Shown here: piece by piece, positions 17,922-26,533 of the stretch
How the letters are laid out: each line of letters opens with the position of its first letter
Numbering within the stretch: position 1 is the stretch's first letter
Assembly: GCF_007000325.2 (NCBI RefSeq)
Contig: NZ_CP117267.1
Coordinates: 2,542,001-2,606,000 of the forward strand
Source of the DNA: Rhizobium rhododendri
GTDB taxonomy: Bacteria > Pseudomonadota > Alphaproteobacteria > Rhizobiales > Rhizobiaceae
Reading direction: 5' to 3'
Length of the DNA stretch: 64,000 bases
Notes under the pieces: model-generated
Databases searched by the model: none
What the model saw: only the letters and a program-made list of their open reading frames with translations
Told to the model about the DNA's origin: nothing
Made by a program: the position numbers and the translations under genes

Positions 17922-19217
17922 ATGGCAATGACAAGGGTTACCGACAAGCTTTCAGTGATGCCGCAACCTGACTTGGGGGACTTCAAGCTCTTCGCGGATC
18001 AGGGATTTACGACGCTGGTCAATGCCCGGCCGGATGGGGAGGAACCATCGCAACCGGGAACGGACGCCGAAGAAGATGCCGCGCAGCGTGCGCATCTGAA
18101 ATACGCATTCGTGCCCGTTACCGTCGCGACGATCACGGAAGCCGATGTTCGGGCATTTCAGCGGGTCATGGATCAATCGCCTGGCCCTGTCGTCGCCCAT
18201 TGCAAATCGGGCACCCGCGCATTGCTGCTGTACGTCATCGGTGAGGCCCTGGACGGGCGGATGGCAGTTGCAGATGTCACCGCGTTCGGACAGACGCATG
18301 GCATCGACACGTCGGCGGCAGCCATATGGCTGACCACGCATATGGCGCGGCGTCCCGTGGTCAACGGCTTCTTCGACGAGCGCACCTCCAGCATACAGTA
18401 TGTGCTGTCGGACCCTGAGACGGGCAAGTGCGCCATTATCGATCCGGTGCGCGATTTCGACGAAAAGGCCGGTTCGACGGGAACGGCAAATGCCGACATC
18501 ATTCTCGATTATGTCAGGCAGAACCGACTTGAGGTGGAGTGGATCCTCGACACCCATCCCCACGCCGATCACTTTTCCGCAGCTCAATACCTAAAGGAAC
18601 AGACCGGCGCTCCGACCGCCATCGGCGAAAAGGTCGTCGACGTTCAAAAGCTCTGGAAATCGATCTACAACTGGCCGGCTCTGGCGACCGACGGCTCCCA
18701 GTGGGACAGGCTTTTCGCGCACGGAGAAACATTCCGCGTCGGCTCGATTGACGCAAGGGTCATGCTCTCTCCCGGCCATACCCTTGCATCGGTTACGTAC
18801 GTGATCGGCGACGCTGCCTTCGTGCACGACACATTGTTCATGCCCGACAGCGGCACGGCACGGACCGACTTTCCGGGCGGCGACCCGCATATGCTGTGGC
18901 GCTCGATCGGCGAAATTCTGGCGCTTCCCGACGAGACCCGGATTTTCACAGGCCACGACTACCAGCCGAACGGCCGCGCGCCCCGCTGGGAAAGCACTGT
19001 AGGTGAGCAGAAGCGAGCCAATTTCCACATTGCCGGCGTATCGGAGGAGGCGTTCGTCAAACTGCGCAGGGAACGCGATGCGACACTTCCCATGCCCAAG
19101 CTGATCCTGCACGCCCTGCAGGTCAACATTGTCGGCGGAAGGTTGCCGGAGCCGGAGGCGAACGGCAGGCGCTACCTCAAATTTCCGCTGGACGCTCTCG
19201 AAAGGACGATAGCCTGA
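17922..19217 (+). CDS. blh: Bifunctional sulfurtransferase/persulfide dioxygenase (Blh)
   Basis: Sulfide-detoxifying enzyme of the BigR operon, 431 residues. The N-terminal DUF442 domain (1-110) is rhodanese/phosphatase-like with active Cys94 in HCKSGTRA. The C-terminal ETHE1-type metallo-beta-lactamase domain (about 145-400) has DTHPHADHF and a second histidine in SPGHT, with FTGHDY near the end; it oxidises persulfide to sulfite. The ATG at 17922 is preferred over a TTG at 17904 and ATG at 17907 because GAAGGA sits seven bases before it and because the earlier codons lie inside the operator. It ends with ATGA-type overlap onto bigR. Confidence 0.95.
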   Translation: MAMTRVTDKLSVMPQPDLGDFKLFADQGFTTLVNARPDGEEPSQPGTDAEEDAAQRAHLKYAFVPVTVATITEADVRAFQRVMDQSPGPVVAHCKSGTRALLLYVIGEALDGRMAVADVTAFGQTHGIDTSAAAIWLTTHMARRPVVNGFFDERTSSIQYVLSDPETGKCAIIDPVRDFDEKAGSTGTANADIILDYVRQNRLEVEWILDTHPHADHFSAAQYLKEQTGAPTAIGEKVVDVQKLWKSIYNWPALATDGSQWDRLFAHGETFRVGSIDARVMLSPGHTLASVTYVIGDAAFVHDTLFMPDSGTARTDFPGGDPHMLWRSIGEILALPDETRIFTGHDYQPNGRAPRWESTVGEQKRANFHIAGVSEEAFVKLRRERDATLPMPKLILHALQVNIVGGRLPEPEANGRRYLKFPLDALERTIA

Positions 19218-19561
19218 TGACCGTGGATCCAGGCAAATCAGCAGCACCGGCAATGACGCCGCAGGATATGGCAGCCCGCGCAGCCACAGTCGCAGGCCTT
19301 ATGAAGACGCTCGCGCACCCCGCAAGGCTGATGATCGTCTGCACCCTGGTGGAAGGCGAGCGCTCGGTCGGCGAACTCGAGGTGATGCTCGATCTCCATC
19401 AGCCGCATCTCTCCCAGCAGCTGACTGTGCTGCGTGAGGCCGAAATCGTGGCGACCCGCCGCGAGGGGAAGCAGGTTTTCTACAGCCTGACAGAGGAAAA
19501 GGCCGCCCAGCTCGTGGGCGCTCTCTACGAGATATTCTGCAAGCCGGAGGCCGGGCAATGA
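19217..19561 (+). CDS. bigR: Thiol-switch ArsR-family repressor BigR
   Basis: Repressor of the operon it sits in, 114 residues. Winged-helix core TLAHPARLMIVCTLVEGE with recognition helix HQPHLSQQLTVLREA. The two redox cysteines known from Xylella BigR are at the same numbers, Cys42 (IVCTL) and Cys108 (IFCKPE); sulfide or persulfide joins them and releases DNA. The start codon overlaps the last base of blh, and its end overlaps the next gene by four bases, so all five genes look like one transcript. Confidence 0.96.
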   Translation: MTVDPGKSAAPAMTPQDMAARAATVAGLMKTLAHPARLMIVCTLVEGERSVGELEVMLDLHQPHLSQQLTVLREAEIVATRREGKQVFYSLTEEKAAQLVGALYEIFCKPEAGQ

Positions 19562-19968
19562 CAGTCTACCTTCCGTCGCTTATCGGAGGCATGCTCATAG
19601 GCCTGTCCTCCGTCACGCTGCTGCTGCTCAATGGCCGCATCGCCGGCATCAGCGGAATTGTCGGTCGCCTTGTCCAAGGAACGGGCATCGCCACGAACAT
19701 CGCTTTCGTAGTCGGCCTTTTCCTCGGCCCTGTCGTCTACCTCACTCTCGCCGACAGGTGGCCGGCTGTCGAGATTTCAGCCGGATGGCCGCTTCTGATC
19801 GTCGCCGGCCTCCTCGTTGGTTTCGGATCGCGGATGGGGTCCGGCTGCACCAGTGGCCATGGCGTTCTCGGTCTCGCGCGTCTCTCGCCCCGCTCGATGG
19901 TTGCCGTCGCCACATTCCTGGTGGCCGGTGTCATCGCGACGACGGTGCTTCGAGGGTTCGGACAATGA
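19558..19968 (+). CDS. YeeE/YedE-family membrane protein, first half transporter
   Basis: A 136-residue membrane protein with about four hydrophobic segments and the family motif GSRMGSGCTSGHGVLG, whose cysteine relays sulfur in thiosulfate transporters. In the BigR operon this half-size protein pairs with the next gene, the two together equalling one full YeeE. Expected to move a reduced sulfur compound across the inner membrane. Overlaps bigR by ATGA at the start and the next gene at the end. Confidence 0.92.
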   Translation: MTVYLPSLIGGMLIGLSSVTLLLLNGRIAGISGIVGRLVQGTGIATNIAFVVGLFLGPVVYLTLADRWPAVEISAGWPLLIVAGLLVGFGSRMGSGCTSGHGVLGLARLSPRSMVAVATFLVAGVIATTVLRGFGQ

Positions 19969-20396
19969 ACAGCCCCCTCCTCCGTATCCTCGCGTCTCTG
20001 GCGTCAGGCATCGTTTTCGGTTCCGGCCTCGCCCTTTCAGGCATGCTGAACCCGGCGCGCGTGCAGGGGTTCCTCGATGTCTTCGGCGCCTGGGACCCCA
20101 GCCTTGCCTTCGTTCTCGGCGGCGCCGTCCTCGTCGCGTTTATCGGCGTGCGCATCATGAAGCGCATGAAACGCCCCGTGCTCGACGACAGCTTCCACCT
20201 GCCATCCAGCACAGCGATCGACGCGCCGCTGATTGCCGGTTCTGCGCTGTTCGGCATCGGCTGGGGGATCGGCGGCTTTTGTCCCGGCCCGGCGCTTGCC
20301 TCGCTGACGGTCGGCTTCTCCGGGTCTTTTGTCTTTGTGATCGCCATGCTCGTCGGCATGGCGTTGCACGACCGGGTGTGGAGCAAACCGGCGTGA
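19965..20396 (+). CDS. YeeE/YedE-family membrane protein, second half transporter (DUF6691)
   Basis: A 143-residue partner of the preceding protein with about four hydrophobic segments. Motifs GSGLALSGMLNPARVQGFLD and GIGGFCPGPALASL carry the conserved proline/cysteine elements of the family. The frame remains open upstream to 19758, but that part overlaps the preceding gene; the ATG at 19965 gives the familiar N-terminus and a four-base overlap. Confidence 0.92.
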   Translation: MNSPLLRILASLASGIVFGSGLALSGMLNPARVQGFLDVFGAWDPSLAFVLGGAVLVAFIGVRIMKRMKRPVLDDSFHLPSSTAIDAPLIAGSALFGIGWGIGGFCPGPALASLTVGFSGSFVFVIAMLVGMALHDRVWSKPA

Positions 20397-21175
20397 CCTA
20401 TTCGATCGTTTCCGCGGTCGGTTCGGGCAGCCTCGTCGGCTTCATGCTCGGGCTGCTTGGCGGAGGCGGGTCGATCCTCGCCACGCCGCTGCTTCTTTAT
20501 GTCGTTGGCGTTGCCGAGCCGCATGTCGCCATCGGGACCGGAGCGCTGGCTGTTTCGGTCAATGCCTTCGCAAACTTCGGTATACACGCTGCCAGGCGCC
20601 ATGTCTGGTGGCGCTGCGCCATCGTCTTCTCAGCTCTGGGCATGGTGGGCGCCCTCGCCGGATCGACGCTCGGCAAGTCCATGGACGGGGACAGACTGAT
20701 GCTGCTTTTTGGCGGCGTCATGGTGGTGATCGGTGCACTGATGCTCCGGCCCAGGAAGCTGAACACGGAGACGCCGCGACCTGTCGATGCCAGGATGTGC
20801 CTGATGACGGCAGGCGTGGCCTTGGTCTCGGGACTGGCGTCCGGCTTCTTCGGGATCGGCGGTGGTTTCCTGATCGTTCCCGGGCTTATGCTCGCCACAG
20901 GCATGCCGATGATCAATGCGGTCGGATCATCGCTTCTGTCGGTAGGCGCCTTCGGACTGGCGACAGCCATCAACTACGCGGCATCCGGCTTGGTCGACTG
21001 GAGGCTTGCATCCGAATTTGTCGGCGGCGGAATAATCGGCGGCGTCTTCGGCATGCTGCTATCGACGCGGCTAAGCGTTTACAAAAGCCTGCTCAACCGT
21101 ATGTTCGCTCTGCTGATCTTCGTCGTCGCCGGGTACGTGCTGTATCGGAGCATGCCGGGGCTGACGAGCCGATAG
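20393..21175 (+). CDS. Sulfite exporter, TauE/SafE family
   Basis: Last gene of the BigR operon, 260 residues with about eight hydrophobic segments in two repeats; each repeat opens with the family motif (GLLGGGGSILATPLLL and GFFGIGGGFLIVPGLML). It should export the sulfite formed by Blh. The start is GTG at 20393, overlapping the previous stop by four bases; a longer frame reaching back to 19817 only shadows the two upstream genes. Confidence 0.93.
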   Translation: MTYSIVSAVGSGSLVGFMLGLLGGGGSILATPLLLYVVGVAEPHVAIGTGALAVSVNAFANFGIHAARRHVWWRCAIVFSALGMVGALAGSTLGKSMDGDRLMLLFGGVMVVIGALMLRPRKLNTETPRPVDARMCLMTAGVALVSGLASGFFGIGGGFLIVPGLMLATGMPMINAVGSSLLSVGAFGLATAINYAASGLVDWRLASEFVGGGIIGGVFGMLLSTRLSVYKSLLNRMFALLIFVVAGYVLYRSMPGLTSR

Positions 21176-21282
21176 CACCGGCGGGCGCCGATATGGTACC
21201 CGATACACTGATCCCTACGTCCAGCGACGCACCACAAGACGAGCACTTGCATCAGCCACCATTCCGCAGGAAAACGGTTTGC

Positions 21283-22242
21283 ATGAGCGTTCCGACAACT
21301 TACCCCTTCGACTTCGACCCCACCTACGGCATGCGGCTCGACGACTTGCTGGCGATCAGGCCACCGCCATCGCCGCCCGGTTTCGACGCGTTCTGGAAAG
21401 CCCGCTATCGCCGCGCCATCGCTGCCGATCCAAAGCCGATATTGCTGCGGAGCAAGGCGGCGCATCCGGACTGGCATGTCCTCGATATCACCTACACCTC
21501 GACAGGCGGCTTTCCGATCGGCGGCTGGCTGCTATTGCCTCGGACCGGACCGGTTCGCCGTGGCCTTGTCGTCGGCCATGGCTATGGCGGGCGCGACCAG
21601 CCGGACTACGACCTGCCGGTCGAGGAGACCGCCCTGTTGTTTCCCTGCTTTCGCGGCCTTTCGCGGAGTTCACGGGCTCCCATTCCGGCCGATGCTGCGG
21701 GCCATGTGCTCTACAATATCGACAGCCCCGATCACTACATCATCGGCGGCTGCGTCGACGATCTGTGGCTGGGGGTCTCGACCCTGCTGGCCCTCTACCC
21801 GTGGCTTTCGGGCCATATCGGCTATAGCGGCATCAGCCTTGGCGGCGGCGTCGGCGCGCTCGCGATCCCTTTCGACACGCGCATCGCCCGTGGTCATCTG
21901 GTGGTGCCGACATTCGGCGACAGGCGGGCATGGCTGACACTTCCGACCGTCGGCAGCGCCCATTCTGTGCAGGCTTACGCAACCAGCCATCCGCATGTGC
22001 TGGAAACGCTGACCGTCTTCGATGCAGCCGTGGCAGCCTCCAGGATCACCGTGCCGATGCTGACAGCCGTCGCGCTTTTCGACCCGGCGGTGGCTCCGCC
22101 CTGCCAGTTTGCAATCGCCAATGCGCTGCCAAAATATAATGAAACTTTCATCCTCGATGCTGGCCATTTCGACTATGATGGCAGCGAGGCTCAGGAAGCC
22201 GTCCTGCGCGATAAGGTGAGACAGTTCTTCAAGGACCTATGA
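21283..22242 (+). CDS. Acetylxylan esterase-like protein, carbohydrate esterase family 7
   Basis: Cytoplasmic CE7-type deacetylase (acetylated xylo-oligosaccharides or cephalosporin C) of 319 residues. It opens in the family way with PTTYPFDF, DPTYGMRLDDLL and PPGFDAFWKARY. The serine nucleophile is in YSGISLGGGVGAL, Asp is in ALFDPAVAP and His in LDAGHFDYDG. The start at 21283 gives the standard N-terminus; AGGA lies 12 bases upstream. Its last four bases overlap the next esterase gene, so the two are translationally coupled. Confidence 0.88.
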   Translation: MSVPTTYPFDFDPTYGMRLDDLLAIRPPPSPPGFDAFWKARYRRAIAADPKPILLRSKAAHPDWHVLDITYTSTGGFPIGGWLLLPRTGPVRRGLVVGHGYGGRDQPDYDLPVEETALLFPCFRGLSRSSRAPIPADAAGHVLYNIDSPDHYIIGGCVDDLWLGVSTLLALYPWLSGHIGYSGISLGGGVGALAIPFDTRIARGHLVVPTFGDRRAWLTLPTVGSAHSVQAYATSHPHVLETLTVFDAAVAASRITVPMLTAVALFDPAVAPPCQFAIANALPKYNETFILDAGHFDYDGSEAQEAVLRDKVRQFFKDL

Positions 22243-22967
22243 ACCGCGAATATTTGCGCTGGTATAGCCCGCGCCTGCATCGAGACATGGAGTTGCTGGT
22301 GTTCGGGCACGCCGGCGCCAAGGTCCTGATGTTTCCAACGCGCGACGGACGGTTCTGGGAATACGAAGCGCTTGGGCTCGTTGCCAGCCTTGCGGACAAG
22401 CTTGAGGCCGGCCAGTTGCAGCTTTACTGCATCGAGGGGCTCGCGAGCGAAAGCTTCTACAACGCCCACCGACGGCCAGCCGAGCGCATCGGCCGCCACG
22501 CCGCCTTCGAAGACTATATCCTGCATGAAGTGCTGCCACTGATGGCCGCGAAAAATCAGGATGGCTGCACGATCGTCCACGGCTGCAGCCTCGGCGCCTT
22601 CCAGGCAGCCAACCTCGTCTTCCGCCACCCGCACCTGTTCCGCAAGCTGGTCGCATTCTCGGGCCGCTACGATCTCACCATGAAAGTCGATTCTTTCGGC
22701 GATCTGCTGGACGGCTATTACGACGACCGGGTCTACTTCAACACGCCGCTGCATTTTCTTCCGGGGATGACCAACGACTGGCGCCTGGACAAGCTACGTC
22801 AGGTCGAGATCGTGCTGACCATCGGCAAGGATGATCCGTTTCTCGACAATAACCGTCTGCTCAGCCATGTCCTGGCAGACAAGCAGGTCGGCCACCAGCT
22901 TCACCTCTGGGATGGCCGCGCCCACCGGGGAAGCGCCTGGCGAAAGATGGCGGCGCTCTATATTTGA
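22239..22967 (+). CDS. Putative esterase, alpha/beta hydrolase (esterase D type)
   Basis: A 242-residue alpha/beta hydrolase of the putative-esterase (esterase D/mycolyltransferase-like) type. The nucleophile serine is in VHGCSLGAFQA; Asp is probably in IGKDDPFLDNN and His in WDGRAHRGSAW. No signal peptide. It begins inside the stop of the CE7 esterase (ATGA), so both likely de-esterify related substrates. Substrate not determined. Confidence 0.85.
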   Translation: MNREYLRWYSPRLHRDMELLVFGHAGAKVLMFPTRDGRFWEYEALGLVASLADKLEAGQLQLYCIEGLASESFYNAHRRPAERIGRHAAFEDYILHEVLPLMAAKNQDGCTIVHGCSLGAFQAANLVFRHPHLFRKLVAFSGRYDLTMKVDSFGDLLDGYYDDRVYFNTPLHFLPGMTNDWRLDKLRQVEIVLTIGKDDPFLDNNRLLSHVLADKQVGHQLHLWDGRAHRGSAWRKMAALYI

Positions 22968-23072
22968 GCGACAGTCGGCGCCGCTGCAGCAGTCAAGCCA
23001 CGTGAGGAAGCGCATTTCTGCGCCACCGCACCGGCAACGACATCGCCGACCTGTTCAACCTCTGGGCTATCC

Positions 23073-24260
23073 TCAGAGCTTGATCCAGGCGCCGTTTCGC
23101 TTCGACGAGGCAACGCAGGCATCGACGAAGGCCACGCCTTTCACGCCGTCGTCAACAGTCGGATAGACGACATTCTCGTCGACAGCCTTGCCGGCCTTGG
23201 CGGCATTGATGGCGTGGGCCGCCTCGGTGTAGATCGTCGCAAAGGCCTCGAGATAGCCCTCGGGATGGCCGGCCGGAATGCGCGAGACACGGGCGGCGGC
23301 CGGACCGGAGCCGGCACCGTTGCGGGTGATCAGCCGCTTGGGCTCGCCGAACGGCGTGAACCAGAGATAGTTCGGGTCCGCCTGCACCCATTCCAGCCCG
23401 CCCTTGGTGCCGTAGACCCGGATCTTCAGCCCATTCTCATGGCCCGGCGCCACCTGGCTGCACCACAGCATGCCCTTGGCCGGCTTTTCCGTGCCCCTGG
23501 CCTTGAAGCGCAGCATGACATGGGCGTTGTCGTCGAGCGGACGGCCGTCGACGAAGCTGTCGAGATCGGCAGCCAGGCTGTCGAGTTCCAGCCCCGAGAC
23601 GAAGCAGGCGAGATTATAGGCGTGGGTGCCGATATCGCCGGTCGAGCCGCCGGCGCCGGACTGTGTCGGATCGGTGCGCCAGACGGCCTGCTTGGCTCCG
23701 GTCTGCTCGACCGCCTCGGTCAGCCAGTCCTGCGGATATTCGGCTTGCACGACGCGAATGTCGCCAAGCTCGCCATTGGCCACCATTTCCCGCGCCTGGC
23801 GGACCATCGGATAGCCGGTGTAGTTGTGGGTGAGCACGAACAGCGCACCGCTCTCATCGGCGATCTTCTTCAGTTTCCTGGCATCGGCAAGATTGGATGT
23901 CAGCGGCTTGTCGCAGATGACATGGATGCCGCGCCGCAGGAATTCCTTGGCGGCGTCGTAATGGACATGGTTCGGCGTGACGATCGACACCGCCTCGATG
24001 CCGTTCTTCAGCTTCGCCTCGCGGATCGCCATCTCGCGGTAGCTGCCATAGGTCCGGGATGGCCCGAGGCCGAGATCGAGCCCCGATGCCATCGCCTTTT
24101 CCGGTGTCGACGACAGGGCGCCGGCCACCAGTTCGAACTGGTCATCGATGCGCGCAGCGATCCGGTGAACCGCGCCGATAAACGCCCCCGCCCCGCCGCC
24201 GACCATGCCGAGCCGGATGCGCGGTGCACGGGCCTGTTGCTTTGAACCTTCGATTGCCAT
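23073..24260 (-). CDS. Gfo/Idh/MocA family oxidoreductase
   Basis: NAD(P)-dependent sugar or polyol dehydrogenase of 395 residues. The Rossmann fold opens with RLGMVGGGAGAFIGAVHR; the catalytic lysine is in the EKP-like motif ICDKPLTSNLADARK, and a later HAYNLACFVSG segment holds the family's conserved histidine. AGGAG precedes the start. It lies downstream of the sugar isomerase on the same strand with a palindromic repeat element between, so it probably works in the same unassigned sugar pathway. Confidence 0.92.
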   Translation of the reverse strand: MAIEGSKQQARAPRIRLGMVGGGAGAFIGAVHRIAARIDDQFELVAGALSSTPEKAMASGLDLGLGPSRTYGSYREMAIREAKLKNGIEAVSIVTPNHVHYDAAKEFLRRGIHVICDKPLTSNLADARKLKKIADESGALFVLTHNYTGYPMVRQAREMVANGELGDIRVVQAEYPQDWLTEAVEQTGAKQAVWRTDPTQSGAGGSTGDIGTHAYNLACFVSGLELDSLAADLDSFVDGRPLDDNAHVMLRFKARGTEKPAKGMLWCSQVAPGHENGLKIRVYGTKGGLEWVQADPNYLWFTPFGEPKRLITRNGAGSGPAAARVSRIPAGHPEGYLEAFATIYTEAAHAINAAKAGKAVDENVVYPTVDDGVKGVAFVDACVASSKRNGAWIKL

Positions 24261-24289
24261 GGGTTTCTCCTGGAAAATATCTGTTTTCT

Positions 24290-24404
24290 CTTCTCCCCAG
24301 CGGGGAGAAGATGTCCGAAGGACAGATGAGGGGGTGGGCGACGCGAACGCCTCGTGCCCTCATCCGGCCCTGCGGGCCACCTTCTCCCCGCTGGGGAGAA
24401 GGGG
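24290..24404. repeat. Composite palindromic intergenic repeat (copy 1)
   Basis: Two inverted units (about 24290-24335 and 24355-24404), each containing a CTTCTCCCC...GGGGAGAAG stem and a CTCATC/GATGAG end. They resemble rhizobial intergenic mosaic elements. Related copies lie at 27348-27527 and 33741-33846. Confidence 0.8.
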
Positions 24405-24411
24405 AAATGGA

Positions 24412-25464
24412 CTAAAGCCCCAGCATCCGCCGGTTTGCCGCATCGTCCGTGCCCCCGGCGGCAAAATCGTCAAAGGCGTGCTCGGTGACACGAATGATAT
24501 GCGCCTTGACGAACTCGGCACCTTCGCGCGCGCCGTCTTCGGGGTGCTTCAGCGCGCATTCCCATTCGACGACAGCCCAGCCGTCGAAATCATTGGCGGT
24601 CATCTTGGAAAACACCGCGCCGAAATCCACCTGCCCGTCGCCCGGCGAGCGGAAGCGGCCGGCCCGGTCCACCCAGCTCTGGTAGCCGCCATAGACGCCC
24701 TGGCGGCCAGTCGGGTTGAACTCCGCATCCTTGACGTGGAACATCTTGATGCGGTCTTTGTAGATGTCGATGTTGTCGAGATAATCGAGGCACTGCAGGA
24801 TATAGTGCGAGGGATCGTATAGCATGTTGGCGCGCGGATGGTTCTTCACCCGCTCCAGGAACATCTCGAAGGTGACGCCGTCATGCAGGTCTTCGCCCGG
24901 ATGGATCTCGTAGCAGACATCGACGCCGTTTTCCTCGGCATGGTCTAGGATCGGCGTCCAGCGCTTGGCCAGCTCCTCGAATGCCGTCTCGACAAGACCC
25001 GCCGGCCGCTGCGGCCATGGATAAATATAGGGCCAGGCGAGCGCCCCGGAAAAGGTCGCATGCGCCGAGATGCCGAGGTGTTTCGACGCCGTCAGCGCCA
25101 TCTTCACCTGCTCGACCGCCCATTCCTGCCGCGCCTTCGGATTGCCGCGCACTTCCGGCGCCGCGAATCCGTCGAAAGCCTCGTCATAGGCCGGATGCAC
25201 CGCCACCAGCTGGCCCTGCAGATGCGTCGACAGCTCCGTTACCTCGACGCCATTCTGGCGCGCCACGCCGGCAAATTCGTCGCAGTAATCCTTCGAGCTG
25301 GCAGCCTTCCTGAGGTCGATCAGTTGTCCGGCCCAGGTCGGCACCTGCACACCGACATAGCCCACATCGGCCGCCCACTTGGTAATCGAATCCCACGAAT
25401 TGAAAGGTGCAGCGTCGCCTGCGAACTGGCCGAGAAAGAGGCCAGGCCCCTTGATGGTCTTCAT
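24412..25464 (-). CDS. Sugar phosphate isomerase/epimerase, TIM-barrel
   Basis: Xylose-isomerase-like TIM barrel protein of 350 residues (IolE/TIM AP-endonuclease superfamily). Metal-ligand clusters of the family are visible: STHLQG, CYEIHPGEDLHDG, YDPSHY, FHVKDAEF and VVEWECAL. The start at 25464 is set by GGGAGGA. A LacI-type motif GTAAACGTTTCC (25491-25502) sits just upstream in the leader. With the oxidoreductase it forms a two-gene unit typical of inositol- or keto-sugar catabolism; exact substrate unknown. Confidence 0.9.
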   Translation of the reverse strand: MKTIKGPGLFLGQFAGDAAPFNSWDSITKWAADVGYVGVQVPTWAGQLIDLRKAASSKDYCDEFAGVARQNGVEVTELSTHLQGQLVAVHPAYDEAFDGFAAPEVRGNPKARQEWAVEQVKMALTASKHLGISAHATFSGALAWPYIYPWPQRPAGLVETAFEELAKRWTPILDHAEENGVDVCYEIHPGEDLHDGVTFEMFLERVKNHPRANMLYDPSHYILQCLDYLDNIDIYKDRIKMFHVKDAEFNPTGRQGVYGGYQSWVDRAGRFRSPGDGQVDFGAVFSKMTANDFDGWAVVEWECALKHPEDGAREGAEFVKAHIIRVTEHAFDDFAAGGTDDAANRRMLGL

Positions 25465-25837
25465 GTCAGATTCCTCCCTGAACAGATACCGTAAACGTTT
25501 CCAATGCGGTCCTGCTGCGCCCGGGGGCACGCAGAGGGCTCCTCAACCCACCGCAGAGACTCCAGCCTGATGGCCAGAAGTCAACGTGCAGCGAACTAAT
25601 CACGGGCGTCCGACATGCGCAAGAGGTACGTACCGCATTTATGGATGCACGACTGTGGGTACGTGGGAATTTTGACCGTGCCGCTTACAACGTCGATCAC
25701 TCTCGGGCTTCTGGCTAACCACTCAAGAACAGGAGGCAATCACGAAATCGCAAAAGCTGCATTAAATAATTTTAAAGCCTATAGATGTAATTCAGAAAAC
25801 GTGTTTATATGCCTTGTCGCAACCTGAGGTAATAATC
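25465..25837. other. 373-base regulatory/AT-rich gap
   Basis: Divergent promoter region. It holds the LacI-like motif at 25491-25502 and the palindrome GGTACGTACC at 25625-25634. A 70-codon frame (25615-25827, +) has no ribosome site or resemblance and is not called. The right part (25740-25837) is clearly AT-richer than the surroundings. Confidence 0.6.
25491..25502. promoter_or_regulatory. LacI-type half-palindrome in isomerase leader
   Basis: GTAAACGTTTCC, with an 8-bp perfect core AAACGTTT and central CG, 27 bases before the isomerase start. Fits a LacI/GalR-family operator. Confidence 0.45.
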
Positions 25838-26188
25838 ATGCAACTCAACACAACATCCGTTAACTTAATGTCTGCTTCAAAGACCCCCGAAGATGCCGCG
25901 AAATTTTTTCTTGGCGCGGTTAGTCAGGGCCTCGCCGCCGTCGTGGCGGACGCGCTTTCCAAAGCAGTGTCGAATACGGTATCGATTTCCACAAAAAACG
26001 CATCAATTGTCGGCTGGGAAAGCCTGATTGGCGGGCTCGTAATGGAATTGGCTTGGGCTACGCCACTTGTTGTCGATGCGAAACCCATGGCGAGAGTGAC
26101 AGGCTATGCACCATGCGTGCCCGCAGGAACCGTGTCGTCGCTCGGCATCAGCGTCGGCATTGGGGTTAGCATCTCAGCAACATTCTAA
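25838..26188 (+). CDS. Unrecognised small hydrophobic/glycine-rich protein
   Basis: A 116-residue protein with GAGGTAATAATC just upstream of its ATG. The N-terminal third is weakly amphipathic (KTPEDAAKFFLGAVSQGLAA), the middle is rich in A, S and V, and the C-terminus ends in a Gly/Ser/Ile-rich tail (SSLGISVGIGVSISATF) that resembles outer-membrane or pore-forming segments more than a soluble enzyme. No signal peptide is evident. It stands alone in AT-richer DNA between sugar genes and is followed by a perfect 9-bp hairpin. I do not recognise the family; a toxin, bacteriocin-like or surface protein are possibilities but unproven. Confidence 0.55.
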   Translation: MQLNTTSVNLMSASKTPEDAAKFFLGAVSQGLAAVVADALSKAVSNTVSISTKNASIVGWESLIGGLVMELAWATPLVVDAKPMARVTGYAPCVPAGTVSSLGISVGIGVSISATF

Positions 26189-26533
26189 ACACAATGGTAG
26201 TGACGATACCTGTCGCCACTACCATCCTCCCAATCGCCCGCTGGGTCCCCGTTGTTCACCAGACCCATCGAGCATCGTCAGCACCTACAGGTCATCAACG
26301 CGGCTTTTCCACCAAACCTGATGGAACATGCCCGCAAAAACGGGAGCGTTGTTCACATCTGTGCCGCGTCTCATCCTCTCGCAATAGCGCCCTCCAGGCT
26401 TGGCTTCCGTCGATCTAGGTTGCTCGCGGCTATGGCTGTACGCGACTGGCCAAGGCAATTTGCACGACACTTGACAAGTCCCCTGTGCTCCTTAGGGCTA
26501 CGGTCTGAATTTCGCTTTCAGGAGACCACGGAA
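26189..26533. other. 345-base gap between small gene and aldolase
   Basis: Begins with the hairpin at 26193-26224. The aldolase frame stays open back to 26252, but that part shows no family sequence. A TTGACA at 26471-26476 could be the -35 of the aldolase promoter. Confidence 0.5.
26193..26224 (+). terminator. Hairpin after small gene
   Basis: ATGGTAGTG and CACTACCAT form a perfect 9-bp stem five bases past the stop codon at 26186-26188. There is no clear T-run, so termination is probable but not certain. Confidence 0.5.

Noticed and set aside
19758..20396. Longer version of the second YeeE-type gene
   Set aside because: The extra N-terminal part is an out-of-frame reading of the upstream gene; the ATG at 19965 gives the proper family start.
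25615..25827. 70-codon frame before the small gene
   Set aside because: No ribosome site and it runs through a regulatory palindrome.
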